Program-made: the position numbers and the translations under genes
Shown: positions 32,060-42,568 of the stretch, in pieces
Layout: the number at the start of each line of letters is the position of its first letter
Position numbering within the stretch: position 1 is the stretch's first letter
Notes under the pieces: model-generated
Told to the model about the DNA's origin: nothing
Seen by the model: the letters and a program-made list of their open reading frames with translations, nothing else
Database searches by the model: none
Source: Chitinophaga eiseniae
GTDB lineage: Bacteria; Bacteroidota; Bacteroidia; Chitinophagales; Chitinophagaceae
Reading direction: 5' to 3'
Length of the DNA: 64,000 nucleotides
Assembly: GCF_900167135.1 (NCBI RefSeq)
Contig: NZ_FUWZ01000005.1
Coordinates: forward strand, 257,003-321,002

Positions 32060-35000
32060 ATGAAAAAGAAGCTGCATCTATTGCCGGAAGGCAAAACCAT
32101 GCTTCGGCGTTGCGTAATACTGCTCCTGTTCCTGTTGAGCTATACCGGCATACAGGCACAGGCTCCGTTGCCGGCCATCCGCGTGATCAACGCCACCGGG
32201 GGGAACTCCGCCAGCGACGGCCTCCGGCTGGAAATGGACGCCAAAGGCAGGATACAGGTGTTCCGGAATGGTAAAACAGAATCTTATGCGGCCAACGGTG
32301 AAAAAGGGTACGGCGACTATATCCGGGTGAAACACAGTACCACCCCCATGACTGCCCTGCAGAGCCTGGACACCAACGTCTGTTATATATCCCCGGTCAT
32401 CGGTAACGGCAGCGCCACTTCTCCCTACAGGATCTTCGTCTTTAACAAGGTGTATGATAAAAAACCGGCGGGCGGGTCAGACTTCGAATCACCTGTGTAT
32501 ATCACCCGCGCCTACACTTATATAACGCCGAATAAATACTTTACCGTCGATTACTCCTTCAACGGCGCCAATATCGGGTACAACGTAATGCTTTACCAGG
32601 AAGAACACCTGGCCATGCAGCAAGACCCCAACTATGCCTATAGCGGCGGTAACGATTATCAGGCGGGCATTGCAGGTTATTGCGCCCTCGGCTTTAAACA
32701 GCCGGGCGGAACGGCTTACATGGGCGCTTACCACGGAACGGCGGCCAGCATCAACTGCGGCGTGCCGCAACCCTATACCCATGCCTTTATCGCTAACTCC
32801 TCCTTTGCCAGTTACTTTCTGTCAGACGATATCAAGGCGCCAGGCAAATACCAGTCATCTTCCAACCTGACGCTCTTTCCCTACCCCTCCAACACCGGCA
32901 CGGGCATCAGTGTGGGGTATGACCGTATGCTACTAGTGCAATCAGCCCTGAATAACAAACTGGCGGGTAAAACGCTGGGGACCCGCATTGCGGTAGGTTA
33001 TGGCGACCTGGACAACACACCGCCCGTTACCACCTATCCTGACTATGATGCTATCCATACCGCTATCGGAGGGCAAACCAGCGACGGCAGCACGCCCGTG
33101 ACTGTAGAATTTGCCGGCGATGCCAGCGATAACGAAGGTAACACCGGCAATAACCACGCACCGCAAAGCCTCCTGCTGAAAGTGAGCGGCGGCATCCTCA
33201 AAATGCCGGTATACGCCGAAATGAAAGTAGTAGCCAATGCCGGAGAACCGCATCCCGCCCTGGAAAACCAGGACTTCACTTACGAAATGGGCTTTATTAT
33301 TCCGGCCGGTAACTACACCACTGCTACTACCGTACCGGTGACCAACGTGACCATCCAAGGGAACGACAGACTGGAATACAGCCGTAAGCTGACCCTCGAA
33401 CTACAGGATATCAACTGTAACGCACTGGTACAACTGGGCGCTACCAAACAGGCGACCTATACCATCGTCGATGATGAAGACCGCACGCTGACGATCAACT
33501 TCCCGCAGACAACCGTCAACGAAGGCAGCCAGATCACCGGCACTATTTCCCTGCCCGGCAGCACCACGGTGACAGAAGATACCTATGTGGACCTGTCCGT
33601 CCTCAGCGGCAACACCGCCCTGGCAGACGTGGACTTCACCATGGATAAAAAAGTGAAGATCACCAACGGTACCGGTAGCGCAAACATTGTGGTCACCGCT
33701 AAAACGGACCTTGTCCTCGAAGCCAGCGAAACCTTTAAAATACAGGGAGACGCCAACGTGCTCGGTCAGGCTAAAACAGCCGCCGGCCCGGTGATCACCA
33801 TTACCGACGATACCCGCAACCACGACGCCAATATTACTTTAGGCGTTACCGTTACCCCCGCAGACCCGGATGTTTCCTATCCTGCGCTCACCTTTAAAGA
33901 GAGTTATAACGGTACCTTCAACATCAGCCTGCCGGCGGGCGTATCTACGGATATACCCATCACCGTTACCCTGACGAAAGGAGGCACCGCCACAGAAAAT
34001 ACAGACTACACGCTGACCCTGCCGGCCACTGTTATTAACGGCAGCACCCCCATCAGCGGTACACTCAAACTGACAGACGACGGCCGCATCGAAGGGGATG
34101 AAACCATTACCCTCACCGCCGCTATCACCGACGGCAGCGCCACCGCCTTTAAGCTGGCTCCAGCCACCATCACTATTAAAGATGCACAGCTGCCCCTCAC
34201 GGCGCCGGCTACACTCCATCTGTCCACTAACGACATCAACGAAGGCGGCCCCGGCGCCAACTGCTGGATAGAACTACCTGCCGGTATCGTTGCCACCGAC
34301 GTGGCACTGACCTTCGATATCTCCACCGCTGCCGGTACCACCGCGCAGACAGGCTCCTATAGCGGTTTACCAGCTTCCATGGTGATTCCCGCCGGAGCAA
34401 AGGCTTCTGTGCCGGATGTTATTTCCGCGGCAGCCAACCTCGTGCTGGAAGATGATCGTGTGCTGGTGATCCACGCCGCCACGGCTGCCAGCGTACCGCT
34501 GACAGGTATCAATACCGGTGCAGACGTAACACTCAATATCCACGATAAGACAGATGCTGCTGCTGTATCCATCGCCATCGCGCCAGTCACTACGCCGCTA
34601 ACGGAAGGACAGGCAACGCCGTTTACCATCAGCCTTACCAGTGGTTACAGCTTCGCCAAAAATATCAGGATCGCCCTGGCTGCCAACCCGACAGGTACCG
34701 AAGCCGGCACAACAGACTATACGCTTGTCAACGAAATTGAACTGCCGGCCAATACCACCGGCACCTATACCACGCCGGCCAACGTGTTGACAGCCGCTCC
34801 CGACATGGTGATCGAGAAAGACGAAGCCCTGGTGATCAAAGGCACCGCCGGCGCCTATACGGTGAACGGAACGACCGTCACCATCAATGATGCCACCAGA
34901 AGAAATGCGGCCAACACGAAAGTGACTTTCAACGTTCCGCAGACCACCATTGCCGAAAATAATACGACCACTATTACGGCTACACTACCTGCCGGCGTTA

Positions 35001-38000
35001 CTACGCAAATACCCATCAATATAGACTTCAGCGCTGTCACTGGTACCGCTGCCACCAACGACTATACGTTGACCGGGCCACTGCAGATCACCGCCGCTAT
35101 ACCGGCGCCTGTCGCCACGCTGAGCATATTAAAAGACGACCTGGTGGAAAACCAGGAAAACCTGACCATCACACCGGCCATCACCGATGCCTATAGCACC
35201 ACCTACAGCATGACCCCGGCTACGCTGGCCTTTACGATCAACGACCGGGAATATCCGCTGCTGGCAACCAACCCGATTGTGCTCAGCAGTACGCCCGCCA
35301 CCATACGCGAGAACGACCCGGCAGGCGCCACGCTGACGGCCACCCTGCCGAACGGCTGGAAATCAGCCATTCCGCTGACGGTACAGCTGGTGAAGAACAG
35401 CAGCTCCACCGCCGCTGACGACCGCCATACCACTATACTCAACAAGCAGCTGGTCATCCAGTCCACCGGTACCGCCTCCATGCAGGTCCTCGCCACTGAC
35501 AACGATGTGCTGGACGATGACGCCGACCTGATCATTGACGGTAACCCGGCTAACGCCGCATTGCCTGTTACCAGCACGACCATTCACATTGCAGACAATA
35601 CCATCAATAAACCGGATGCCCGTAAAATCACCCTCACCGCCAGCAAAACGCTGATACCGGAAGGGGAGAAGCTGAGCGTGACCGTAGCGCGGCTGTACAC
35701 CTCCGCCAAAAAAGTTGCTGTGCAGCTGACTGTAGATGCCGCTTCAGAGGCCAGTCTCGCCAAAAATGACTACGCCGTTATCAACACCCTGCTGGAACTG
35801 GAGAAAACAGATAAAACACACACTTTCGAGGTGATTCAGACCAATACCGACCAGGTGCTGGAAAAAGACGAATCACTCAAACTCAACGCCACACTGGCCG
35901 GTTATACCGTGAACAACCTCGATCTGAAAATCCAGGACCTGACACGCACGGTTTCCGCCAACAGGGCGCTGACACTCACACCCTATAAAACATTAAACGC
36001 GAAAGAAGGAGATAACGGTCACGTGCGTATCGCACTGCCTGCGGGCATTACGACTGAAGTACCCATCAGTCTAACGCTCACACAAACCAGCGGCGATGCG
36101 GAAGCCGGTGCAGACTATACCATGAACACCGCTTTTTCCTTTAATAACGCCAACGATACTACGATTGCGCTGAAGATAGCAGCAGATAACCTTGTGGAAG
36201 GACCTGAGAAACTGGTGATCAGTACTACTGCCACCGATGCGATCAGCAGCTATACCACCAATGTTTTTGACGTAAACATCGAAGATGCGCAATATCCGCT
36301 GACAGCGCCCGTGAAGATTACCCGCTCGCAGGCCGCTATCAATGAAGGCGGCCCCGGCGCCGTTATCGGGGTACAGCTGCCCAACGGCTGGCAGGCAGGT
36401 AAGCCCATCGTTGTCACCATCCATAAAGATGCGGCGTCTACCGCCGATGCTATCGACTATAAACCGCTGCCTTTCCCGCTTACGATCACTATCCCGAAAC
36501 TGGGTACCGGCGCTACTCATCCTGTGCTGCTGGAAGCTGTGAAAGACCTGGTGCTGGAAGATGATGAAACCGTAGTGCTCACAGGCACCACCGGCGATGT
36601 GAATATGTCGGTGAAAGGAGATACTGTGATAATCCTCGACAGGACACATGACGATCCGGCGACCGGTTATATCCATATTATCCCGGTAACGACCGGCACT
36701 GCTGTAAAAGAAGGAGACACCTATGCGGCCAAAGTATCCCTGGCGCCTGGCGTTACTTCCAGCAAACCGATCACGGTGACACTGTCCGCCGGCAGCGCTA
36801 CAAAAGCCAAACCGTCCGACTACAGCGGATTGCCGCCACAGGTGACGATCCCGGCGCTGCAACCGGATGTCAGCTTCTCCGTACACGCGGAAAACGATAA
36901 CATCCTCGAAAAAGACGAGCTGTTACAGCTGGTAGCCACACCGAAAAATATAGCAGGCATGAAGGGCGATACCCTCGACCTGCTCATCAAAGACGCTACC
37001 CGTCTTGATCCCAACAATCTGAAAGTGCAGGTGAAGATAGATTCCGCCATCCTGCATGAGGGCAGCACTTCCGCCCTAAGGGTCGGATTTGTGAACAGCC
37101 TGATCTCTTCCGATGAAGACATTACCATCAACATCGGCAGGGATGCAGCTTCCACTGCGGATGCCGCAGACTACAGCGGTGTGCCGTCTTCCGTGACGCT
37201 GCCGGCGCTGACTAACAATAAAGTATACACGTTGCAGATGATCAATGATAATGTGCTGGAAGGAGATGAGACCCTGCAGCTGACTGCACAACTGGTAACC
37301 ACAGGATATACCCTGCTGCAGCCGTCATCTTTACTGATACCGGAAACCGGCGATATGAGCGTACACCTGCAGAAGAAGAACGATGCGGCCGAACCGGCCA
37401 CCCACGGCGCTTACCTGATTAAGTTGCCGGGTACCAGCACCGCCGCTGCCGAAGTAAAAGTGGTGTTTTATGTGAGCAGCATAGCCGGTACTACCAACAT
37501 AGCGCCGATACAGACATCCGCCACTATTGCACCAGGTCAGAACAGTGTATCCGTTCCCGTGAATGTGATCGATAACCTGGTGATTGAAGGCGACGAAGTA
37601 GTGAAGGTAGCGCTGATGCTGGCGCAGATGAAGCGGTTCAATAAAAACATCGGTTTCGATGTGAACGATAAGGATACTGTACGCATGACGGTGTTTGACG
37701 ATGAAAGTTACGCTACCGGCGCCAAAGCCACCGCCCGTCAGATGATGGTGGAAAAGACCGCTGATGCGTCCGAACCCAGTACGCCCGGCGCTTTCAGGGT
37801 ACACTTCACCGATGCCAGGCTGTCGGCCGTGAAAGATGTGACCGTGACTTATCAGGTGAGCGGCAATGCTGTGGCGGATACCCGTTACCGTAAACTCAGC
37901 GGCACCACGGTGATCCCTGCCGGTAAGAACTATGCTGATATTAAAGTAGATCCGATTGACAATACCATTGTGGAAGGGGATGAAAATGTGCAGGTGCAGC

Positions 38001-39355
38001 TGAAAACCGTTGCCGGCGACATTCCGGGCGTTACCTGGCCATTATCTGCCAAAGCGCAGGCCGACGTGCTGATCCACGATAACGATACCCTGTTGGTGGA
38101 CATCATCAACGATGGTTTGCCGGTAGATGAAGGTAAACCAGTGAAATTCAGCATCCGTGCGGTGAATACCGCTGCGCGTGACCTGCCGATCCGCTTCCGG
38201 GTAGACCAGGATGCTGCACGCAGTTTCACAGCGGCCGGCGCCACTGTGAATGGCAATACCATCACGGTGGTATTACCGGCACTCCGTACGGCGCAGGACT
38301 TTAGCCTTACCGCGGTAGACAATGATACCAATGATGATGACGGTTTCCTGAAAGCGACCATCCTGCCGCATGTGAGTGGCAGCGGTACCCCGATCTACAA
38401 AGCGGGGGCTAACGTTTCCGCACAAACGGCCATTCATGACAACGACCCGCTGACGCTGGCTTTTGCTGCTGAGAAGTTCAGCGTAAAAGAAGGTAATAAA
38501 GGCGAAAATACCCCCCTGAGATTTGTGGTGAAGATGAACCGGAAAAGCTCAAGAGATATTACCCTCAACTATGACTTTGAAGAATCAACAGATGGGGTAA
38601 GTTTCCCTTACCTGGGCTTTAAAGCTACGCCCGGAACGGATTTCGACAATACGGTCAAACAGGCGAAAATACCTGCCTTCCAGCCCGGTGGTGAAGTAGT
38701 GGTGAATATCATTGGGGACGAGGCTTTTGAACAAAACGAGACCTTCATCGTGAAGCTGCAGACCATCACCGTGCCTTCCGGCCAGAATACGCCGGTACTG
38801 GGCGATCCTGCCAAAGCTACCGGTGTGATCCTCAACGACGACCCGATGTGCAAAACCTGCGACACCGACGGCGACGGCCTGACCGACGAGCAGGAAGACA
38901 TCAACGGCAACGGCGACCCGTTTGACGATGACACTGATGGAGACGGTATCCCGAACTTCCTCGACCTGGACTCCGATGGTGACGGTGTGCCCGATTCCGT
39001 GAGCCGCTTCCATCTCGACAATAACCGCAAGATCGATTACCTCGACGGTAAGGACGGCAAGATCAAAGTACATCCGGCGATCTCCCCGAACAATGACGGA
39101 CAGGGTAATGACCTCATGTACATCCAGAACATCGAGAAGTTCCCGAAAAACGAGGTAGTGGTGTTTAACCGTTGGGGCGGTACCGTGTACAAGACAAGTA
39201 ATTACGATAATAAATCCAACAGTTTCAAAGGCAAGGCCAATGCCGGCGGCCAGTCAGGCGCCGACGTGCCGGACGGCTCCTACTTCTACCAGATACAGAT
39301 CTGGGTGGATGGCAGGGTAGAACGGTATACCGGATTTATTGTCATCAAACGTTGA
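32060..39355 (+). CDS. Giant Calx-beta repeat cell-surface protein with T9SS type B sorting domain
   Basis: About 2431 residues. A signal peptide lies at LLLFLLSYTGIQAQ; the start is either 32060 (MKKKLHLLPEGKT) or 32099 (MLRRCVILLL). An N-terminal region of about 330 residues follows. Then come about 16 Calx-beta-like modules, counted by the recurring acidic strand of the form LVLEDDETVVL, EGDETLQL or EKDELLQL, each with a preceding ADYSGLP-type segment. Near residue 2270 are thrombospondin type 3 calcium repeats (DTDGDGLTDEQED, DGDGIPNFLDLDSDGDGVPD). The last 90 residues match the gliding-motility/CHU_C domain (ISPNNDGQGNDLMYIQ, VVVFNRWGGTVYKT, VPDGSYFYQIQI), a T9SS type B signal. It is probably a calcium-stiffened SprB-like adhesin, secreted with the next gene's help. 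Confidence 0.9.
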   Translation: MKKKLHLLPEGKTMLRRCVILLLFLLSYTGIQAQAPLPAIRVINATGGNSASDGLRLEMDAKGRIQVFRNGKTESYAANGEKGYGDYIRVKHSTTPMTALQSLDTNVCYISPVIGNGSATSPYRIFVFNKVYDKKPAGGSDFESPVYITRAYTYITPNKYFTVDYSFNGANIGYNVMLYQEEHLAMQQDPNYAYSGGNDYQAGIAGYCALGFKQPGGTAYMGAYHGTAASINCGVPQPYTHAFIANSSFASYFLSDDIKAPGKYQSSSNLTLFPYPSNTGTGISVGYDRMLLVQSALNNKLAGKTLGTRIAVGYGDLDNTPPVTTYPDYDAIHTAIGGQTSDGSTPVTVEFAGDASDNEGNTGNNHAPQSLLLKVSGGILKMPVYAEMKVVANAGEPHPALENQDFTYEMGFIIPAGNYTTATTVPVTNVTIQGNDRLEYSRKLTLELQDINCNALVQLGATKQATYTIVDDEDRTLTINFPQTTVNEGSQITGTISLPGSTTVTEDTYVDLSVLSGNTALADVDFTMDKKVKITNGTGSANIVVTAKTDLVLEASETFKIQGDANVLGQAKTAAGPVITITDDTRNHDANITLGVTVTPADPDVSYPALTFKESYNGTFNISLPAGVSTDIPITVTLTKGGTATENTDYTLTLPATVINGSTPISGTLKLTDDGRIEGDETITLTAAITDGSATAFKLAPATITIKDAQLPLTAPATLHLSTNDINEGGPGANCWIELPAGIVATDVALTFDISTAAGTTAQTGSYSGLPASMVIPAGAKASVPDVISAAANLVLEDDRVLVIHAATAASVPLTGINTGADVTLNIHDKTDAAAVSIAIAPVTTPLTEGQATPFTISLTSGYSFAKNIRIALAANPTGTEAGTTDYTLVNEIELPANTTGTYTTPANVLTAAPDMVIEKDEALVIKGTAGAYTVNGTTVTINDATRRNAANTKVTFNVPQTTIAENNTTTITATLPAGVTTQIPINIDFSAVTGTAATNDYTLTGPLQITAAIPAPVATLSILKDDLVENQENLTITPAITDAYSTTYSMTPATLAFTINDREYPLLATNPIVLSSTPATIRENDPAGATLTATLPNGWKSAIPLTVQLVKNSSSTAADDRHTTILNKQLVIQSTGTASMQVLATDNDVLDDDADLIIDGNPANAALPVTSTTIHIADNTINKPDARKITLTASKTLIPEGEKLSVTVARLYTSAKKVAVQLTVDAASEASLAKNDYAVINTLLELEKTDKTHTFEVIQTNTDQVLEKDESLKLNATLAGYTVNNLDLKIQDLTRTVSANRALTLTPYKTLNAKEGDNGHVRIALPAGITTEVPISLTLTQTSGDAEAGADYTMNTAFSFNNANDTTIALKIAADNLVEGPEKLVISTTATDAISSYTTNVFDVNIEDAQYPLTAPVKITRSQAAINEGGPGAVIGVQLPNGWQAGKPIVVTIHKDAASTADAIDYKPLPFPLTITIPKLGTGATHPVLLEAVKDLVLEDDETVVLTGTTGDVNMSVKGDTVIILDRTHDDPATGYIHIIPVTTGTAVKEGDTYAAKVSLAPGVTSSKPITVTLSAGSATKAKPSDYSGLPPQVTIPALQPDVSFSVHAENDNILEKDELLQLVATPKNIAGMKGDTLDLLIKDATRLDPNNLKVQVKIDSAILHEGSTSALRVGFVNSLISSDEDITINIGRDAASTADAADYSGVPSSVTLPALTNNKVYTLQMINDNVLEGDETLQLTAQLVTTGYTLLQPSSLLIPETGDMSVHLQKKNDAAEPATHGAYLIKLPGTSTAAAEVKVVFYVSSIAGTTNIAPIQTSATIAPGQNSVSVPVNVIDNLVIEGDEVVKVALMLAQMKRFNKNIGFDVNDKDTVRMTVFDDESYATGAKATARQMMVEKTADASEPSTPGAFRVHFTDARLSAVKDVTVTYQVSGNAVADTRYRKLSGTTVIPAGKNYADIKVDPIDNTIVEGDENVQVQLKTVAGDIPGVTWPLSAKAQADVLIHDNDTLLVDIINDGLPVDEGKPVKFSIRAVNTAARDLPIRFRVDQDAARSFTAAGATVNGNTITVVLPALRTAQDFSLTAVDNDTNDDDGFLKATILPHVSGSGTPIYKAGANVSAQTAIHDNDPLTLAFAAEKFSVKEGNKGENTPLRFVVKMNRKSSRDITLNYDFEESTDGVSFPYLGFKATPGTDFDNTVKQAKIPAFQPGGEVVVNIIGDEAFEQNETFIVKLQTITVPSGQNTPVLGDPAKATGVILNDDPMCKTCDTDGDGLTDEQEDINGNGDPFDDDTDGDGIPNFLDLDSDGDGVPDSVSRFHLDNNRKIDYLDGKDGKIKVHPAISPNNDGQGNDLMYIQNIEKFPKNEVVVFNRWGGTVYKTSNYDNKSNSFKGKANAGGQSGADVPDGSYFYQIQIWVDGRVERYTGFIVIKR

Positions 39356-39390
39356 GATCATTATTGGTAAAAATATTCAAGCTGATACCT

Positions 39391-40305
39391 ATGAACAAGC
39401 GATTTATGAAAGCTTTAGGGATTGCTGTACTATGCTGTTGCTGCTGCCTGAAAGGGTGGGCGCAGCAACAGCCGATCTACTCCCAGTATATGTTTAACGG
39501 GATGATCATCAACCCGGCATACCCTTCCATGGACGAGTCTTCCAGCCTGACAGCCGTAGGCCGTAACCAGTGGGTGGGCGTAGACGGAGCGCCTAAAACA
39601 GCTACTGCTTCTTTTTATACACCACTGAAAGCTACCAATACCAGCCTTGGTGTGTCGCTGATGAATGAAAAAATAACGGTGAACTCCCAGACAGGCGTGC
39701 ACTTCAACGTGTCCCAACGGGTAAAGCTGAACGAAAAGCTGTACCTCGCCATGGGCCTGAAAGCCGGTATGTCGCAGTTCCGGGAGGATAACAGCTCCCT
39801 GTCTACCTCCGACCCGGTGTTCGCGCAGAACCAGAGCTACTGGAAAACAGATGTGGGCTTTGGTTTCATGCTCTTTACCGATCACTTTTTTGTAGGCGTT
39901 TCTTCCCCCACTTTTAAGAGTTTTGACCTGGGCAACAGTGTCAACAAGGTGGTGGTACAATCACATTACTTTATTCAATCCGGATACCTTCTGACCATTA
40001 ATGACAACGTAAAACTCAAACCCAATGTGCTGCTGCGGATCGTTAAAGGCACAGGCGTGCAGTATGATCTCAATGCGAATATTCTCTTAAAAAATCTGGT
40101 ATGGCTGGGCGCATCCTGGCGTTCCGAAAAAACGATGACCGGTCTTGTACAAGTGCAGCTGAACAAAAACCTGCAACTGGGCTATTCTTACGATACCCCG
40201 ATGCAGTCTAACCTGAAAGGCGCGCAAACAGTTTCCCACGAAGTAATGATCAATTATCGTTTTTCCTGGTCCAAATGGAAAGTGGTGGCCCCGCGGTACT
40301 TTTAA
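39391..40305 (+). CDS. PorP/SprF family T9SS outer-membrane protein
   Basis: A 304-residue outer-membrane barrel with signal peptide (MNKRFMKALGIAVLCCCCC then LKGWAQ). It opens with QQPIYSQYMFNGMIINPAYP, the hallmark of PorP/SprF proteins, and ends in a basic-aromatic strand. SprF-type proteins are needed for secretion or attachment of partner proteins with type B sorting domains, and the partner here is directly upstream. The ATG at 39391 is preferred to an in-frame TTG at 39352 that overlaps the adhesin stop, because the signal peptide begins at the ATG. Confidence 0.94.
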   Translation: MNKRFMKALGIAVLCCCCCLKGWAQQQPIYSQYMFNGMIINPAYPSMDESSSLTAVGRNQWVGVDGAPKTATASFYTPLKATNTSLGVSLMNEKITVNSQTGVHFNVSQRVKLNEKLYLAMGLKAGMSQFREDNSSLSTSDPVFAQNQSYWKTDVGFGFMLFTDHFFVGVSSPTFKSFDLGNSVNKVVVQSHYFIQSGYLLTINDNVKLKPNVLLRIVKGTGVQYDLNANILLKNLVWLGASWRSEKTMTGLVQVQLNKNLQLGYSYDTPMQSNLKGAQTVSHEVMINYRFSWSKWKVVAPRYF

Positions 40306-40315
40306 AAAAAATGTT

Positions 40316-42532
40316 ATGAAAACCCGATTCACGGAACGAATGCGAAATTACCATGTTGGCCACCTGGTGTTTTTCCTGGGTGTGCTGATCATGACTGGTT
40401 CCTGCTCTTTTGTGAAAGACCATACTTCCGGTAGTATGGGCATGTCTAAAGCAAGGAGAGCGGAACGGTTGTTTAAAAGACAGGAATATGAGCGGGCGAT
40501 ATCGCTTTGCAATGATGTCATTAATAACACCAATAATGAAAATGCGCGGCGACAGGCGAAGTTCCAGCTGGCCCGCATTTATTTTGAGACGCGGCAGTTT
40601 GAAAAAACAGTCAGCCTGTACGATGAGTTGCTGTATAAACCCAGCGATGACGTGCTGGTGACGGACGTGACCACTTATATTGACCTGCTGAAACGCACAG
40701 GCAGAGTGGAAAAGGCCCGGCAGATCAGTGAAGTGTACGCCAACAATTATAAAAACAATGCCCGCTTCACCAATCTCCAGGAATCACTGGTGAATTATTA
40801 TACCTTCTTTAACCGGGATTCTCTCCGGAACGTAAAAGCCGACAGCCTCCGGCTCAGTTTGCCCGGCTATCAGTACGGACTGGCCCTGTATAAAGACAAC
40901 ATCGTTTTTCTTTCCAATGATTTTAAGAAGAACGAAGCACAGTCATTTTACACGAACTCCAGGTTGTATATGATCTCGGAAGATGGTATTGAGCCGTTCA
41001 ACAACAGCCTGAAAGGCATTTTACAGGTAGGGCCGGCCTCTTTTTACGATAAGGGGCAGAAGGTGATCTATACCTCCAACCGCTTTACCGACGTTAAAAA
41101 CGATAAAAACTCCTATATCAATTATAACAACGGCACGCAGCTGCTGACCTCCACCTACCAGGAAAATCACGATGCCTGGAGCAAACCGGTGCCGTTGAAG
41201 CTGGGAAAATCTTCAGATTCCTGGTCTTTCCTGCATCCTTCAGTTGCTTCGAATGGTAAACGTTTGTACTTTGCGTCCGATATGTCTGGCGGTCAGGGTG
41301 GTACGGATATCTACTATGCTGACTGGGACAAAGCGGAAAAACGCTGGAAAACGCCGGTGAACATGGGCCCGAAGGTAAATACCAACGGCAATGAACTGTA
41401 TCCGTTTATTGTGGGAGACAAACTGTTTTTCGCATCGAACGGTTTACGGGGTTTCGGCGGGCTGGACATATTCATGATCGATCTGAAGAAACCCGATGAA
41501 GGCCCTGTACATCTGCCCTATCCGGTCAATTCGCAGTTTGACGATCTGAATGCGGTGCTGGACGAATCCAAATCATTATTATATTTTACATCGGACCGTT
41601 CCGGGGTGCATGATAATGATCATATCTATGTGCTGAACCTGAAGAAGAATCCTTTGAAACAACTGGGACTGCCTTATCCCGGCAAGCCGGTAAACGACGA
41701 AGACAAAGTGCCTTATACCATGATGCAGACGGACAACCGTCAACAGCTGACTTTAGTAGGGGATAAAACCTATGATAACCTGGCTCCCGTTGTAAAAGCG
41801 GAAGACAAGCCTGCTGCGCCTGCCGTGGTACATACAGCCGTTCCCGTTACTACGACTGCCCGTGAGGTAAAAGATTATACAGATGAGGTGGTGGACAGTT
41901 CTCCGGAGATGATACCCTGGCAGAACCTGGCCCATCCGGCGCCCGCCGCTGCGCCTGTCACTGCAGCAGCCCCGGCTGCTATCGTGCCCGACTATGGGCA
42001 GCGGACCGTTGGCGGTCAGCCACAGCAGCTCAACCGGCAGGGGGCAGCTACTGCAAAGGGGGCTCCCGCATCTCCCGTAAAAAAGAACATGACGGCAGAC
42101 AGTACGGTTATTCACGTGAGCGCCTATACGTTGGCTGCAGACAGCGCGTTTCGTATACCCGTCTCCGGATGGAAAGTACCGGGCGCCGTTTATTTCGATC
42201 TCAATTCCTATATCCCACAGGACAAGGAATGGCGTAAGCTGGATTCTATCTTTTATATCTGGAAAGCCCAACCGCAGCGGATGATCATCGTTAACGGCCA
42301 CGCAGACATTATCGGTACGGAGAAATACAACCTCGCCCTGTCCAAAAACCGGGCGGTGTATATCCAGGAGTGCCTGCTCAGCAGGGGGGTGGAAGCTGCG
42401 CGCATTCGTATCAACTACTTCGGGTCTACCCGGCCGGTGCTGGTAGCCAGCCAGTATACCATGGATGCTGACCGGGAGAAATTTATCCTGCAGCAGGGAG
42501 TGAACAGGCGGTGTGAGATCACCATACAGTAA
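40316..42532 (+). CDS. OmpA-family lipoprotein with TPR and PD40 propeller (PorE-like)
   Basis: A 738-residue lipoprotein with lipobox VLIMTGSC near residue 30. TPR-like helices cover about residues 45-150 (AERLFKRQEYERAISLC). A WD40-like PD40 propeller covers about 190-450 (HPSVASNGKRLYFASDMSGGQGG-type blades, IYVLNLKK). An Ala/Pro-rich linker spans about 470-600. The C-terminal OmpA peptidoglycan-binding domain holds GHADIIGTEKYNLALSKNRA. The order TPR-propeller-OmpA matches PorE-like parts of the T9SS, though no carboxypeptidase regulatory domain is obvious between propeller and OmpA. It follows the PorP/SprF gene by 10 nt and probably anchors the complex to the cell wall. Confidence 0.9.
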   Translation: MKTRFTERMRNYHVGHLVFFLGVLIMTGSCSFVKDHTSGSMGMSKARRAERLFKRQEYERAISLCNDVINNTNNENARRQAKFQLARIYFETRQFEKTVSLYDELLYKPSDDVLVTDVTTYIDLLKRTGRVEKARQISEVYANNYKNNARFTNLQESLVNYYTFFNRDSLRNVKADSLRLSLPGYQYGLALYKDNIVFLSNDFKKNEAQSFYTNSRLYMISEDGIEPFNNSLKGILQVGPASFYDKGQKVIYTSNRFTDVKNDKNSYINYNNGTQLLTSTYQENHDAWSKPVPLKLGKSSDSWSFLHPSVASNGKRLYFASDMSGGQGGTDIYYADWDKAEKRWKTPVNMGPKVNTNGNELYPFIVGDKLFFASNGLRGFGGLDIFMIDLKKPDEGPVHLPYPVNSQFDDLNAVLDESKSLLYFTSDRSGVHDNDHIYVLNLKKNPLKQLGLPYPGKPVNDEDKVPYTMMQTDNRQQLTLVGDKTYDNLAPVVKAEDKPAAPAVVHTAVPVTTTAREVKDYTDEVVDSSPEMIPWQNLAHPAPAAAPVTAAAPAAIVPDYGQRTVGGQPQQLNRQGAATAKGAPASPVKKNMTADSTVIHVSAYTLAADSAFRIPVSGWKVPGAVYFDLNSYIPQDKEWRKLDSIFYIWKAQPQRMIIVNGHADIIGTEKYNLALSKNRAVYIQECLLSRGVEAARIRINYFGSTRPVLVASQYTMDADREKFILQQGVNRRCEITIQ

Positions 42533-42568
42533 ACTGATTTTTTTTATTGCGTATATCAAACTAACAAA

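Noticed and set aside
42105..42125. CACGTG-containing sequence resembling a parS core
   Set aside because: Only the central TTCACGTGA matches, it lies inside the PorE-like coding region far from parAB, and one partial match is expected by chance in 64 kb.
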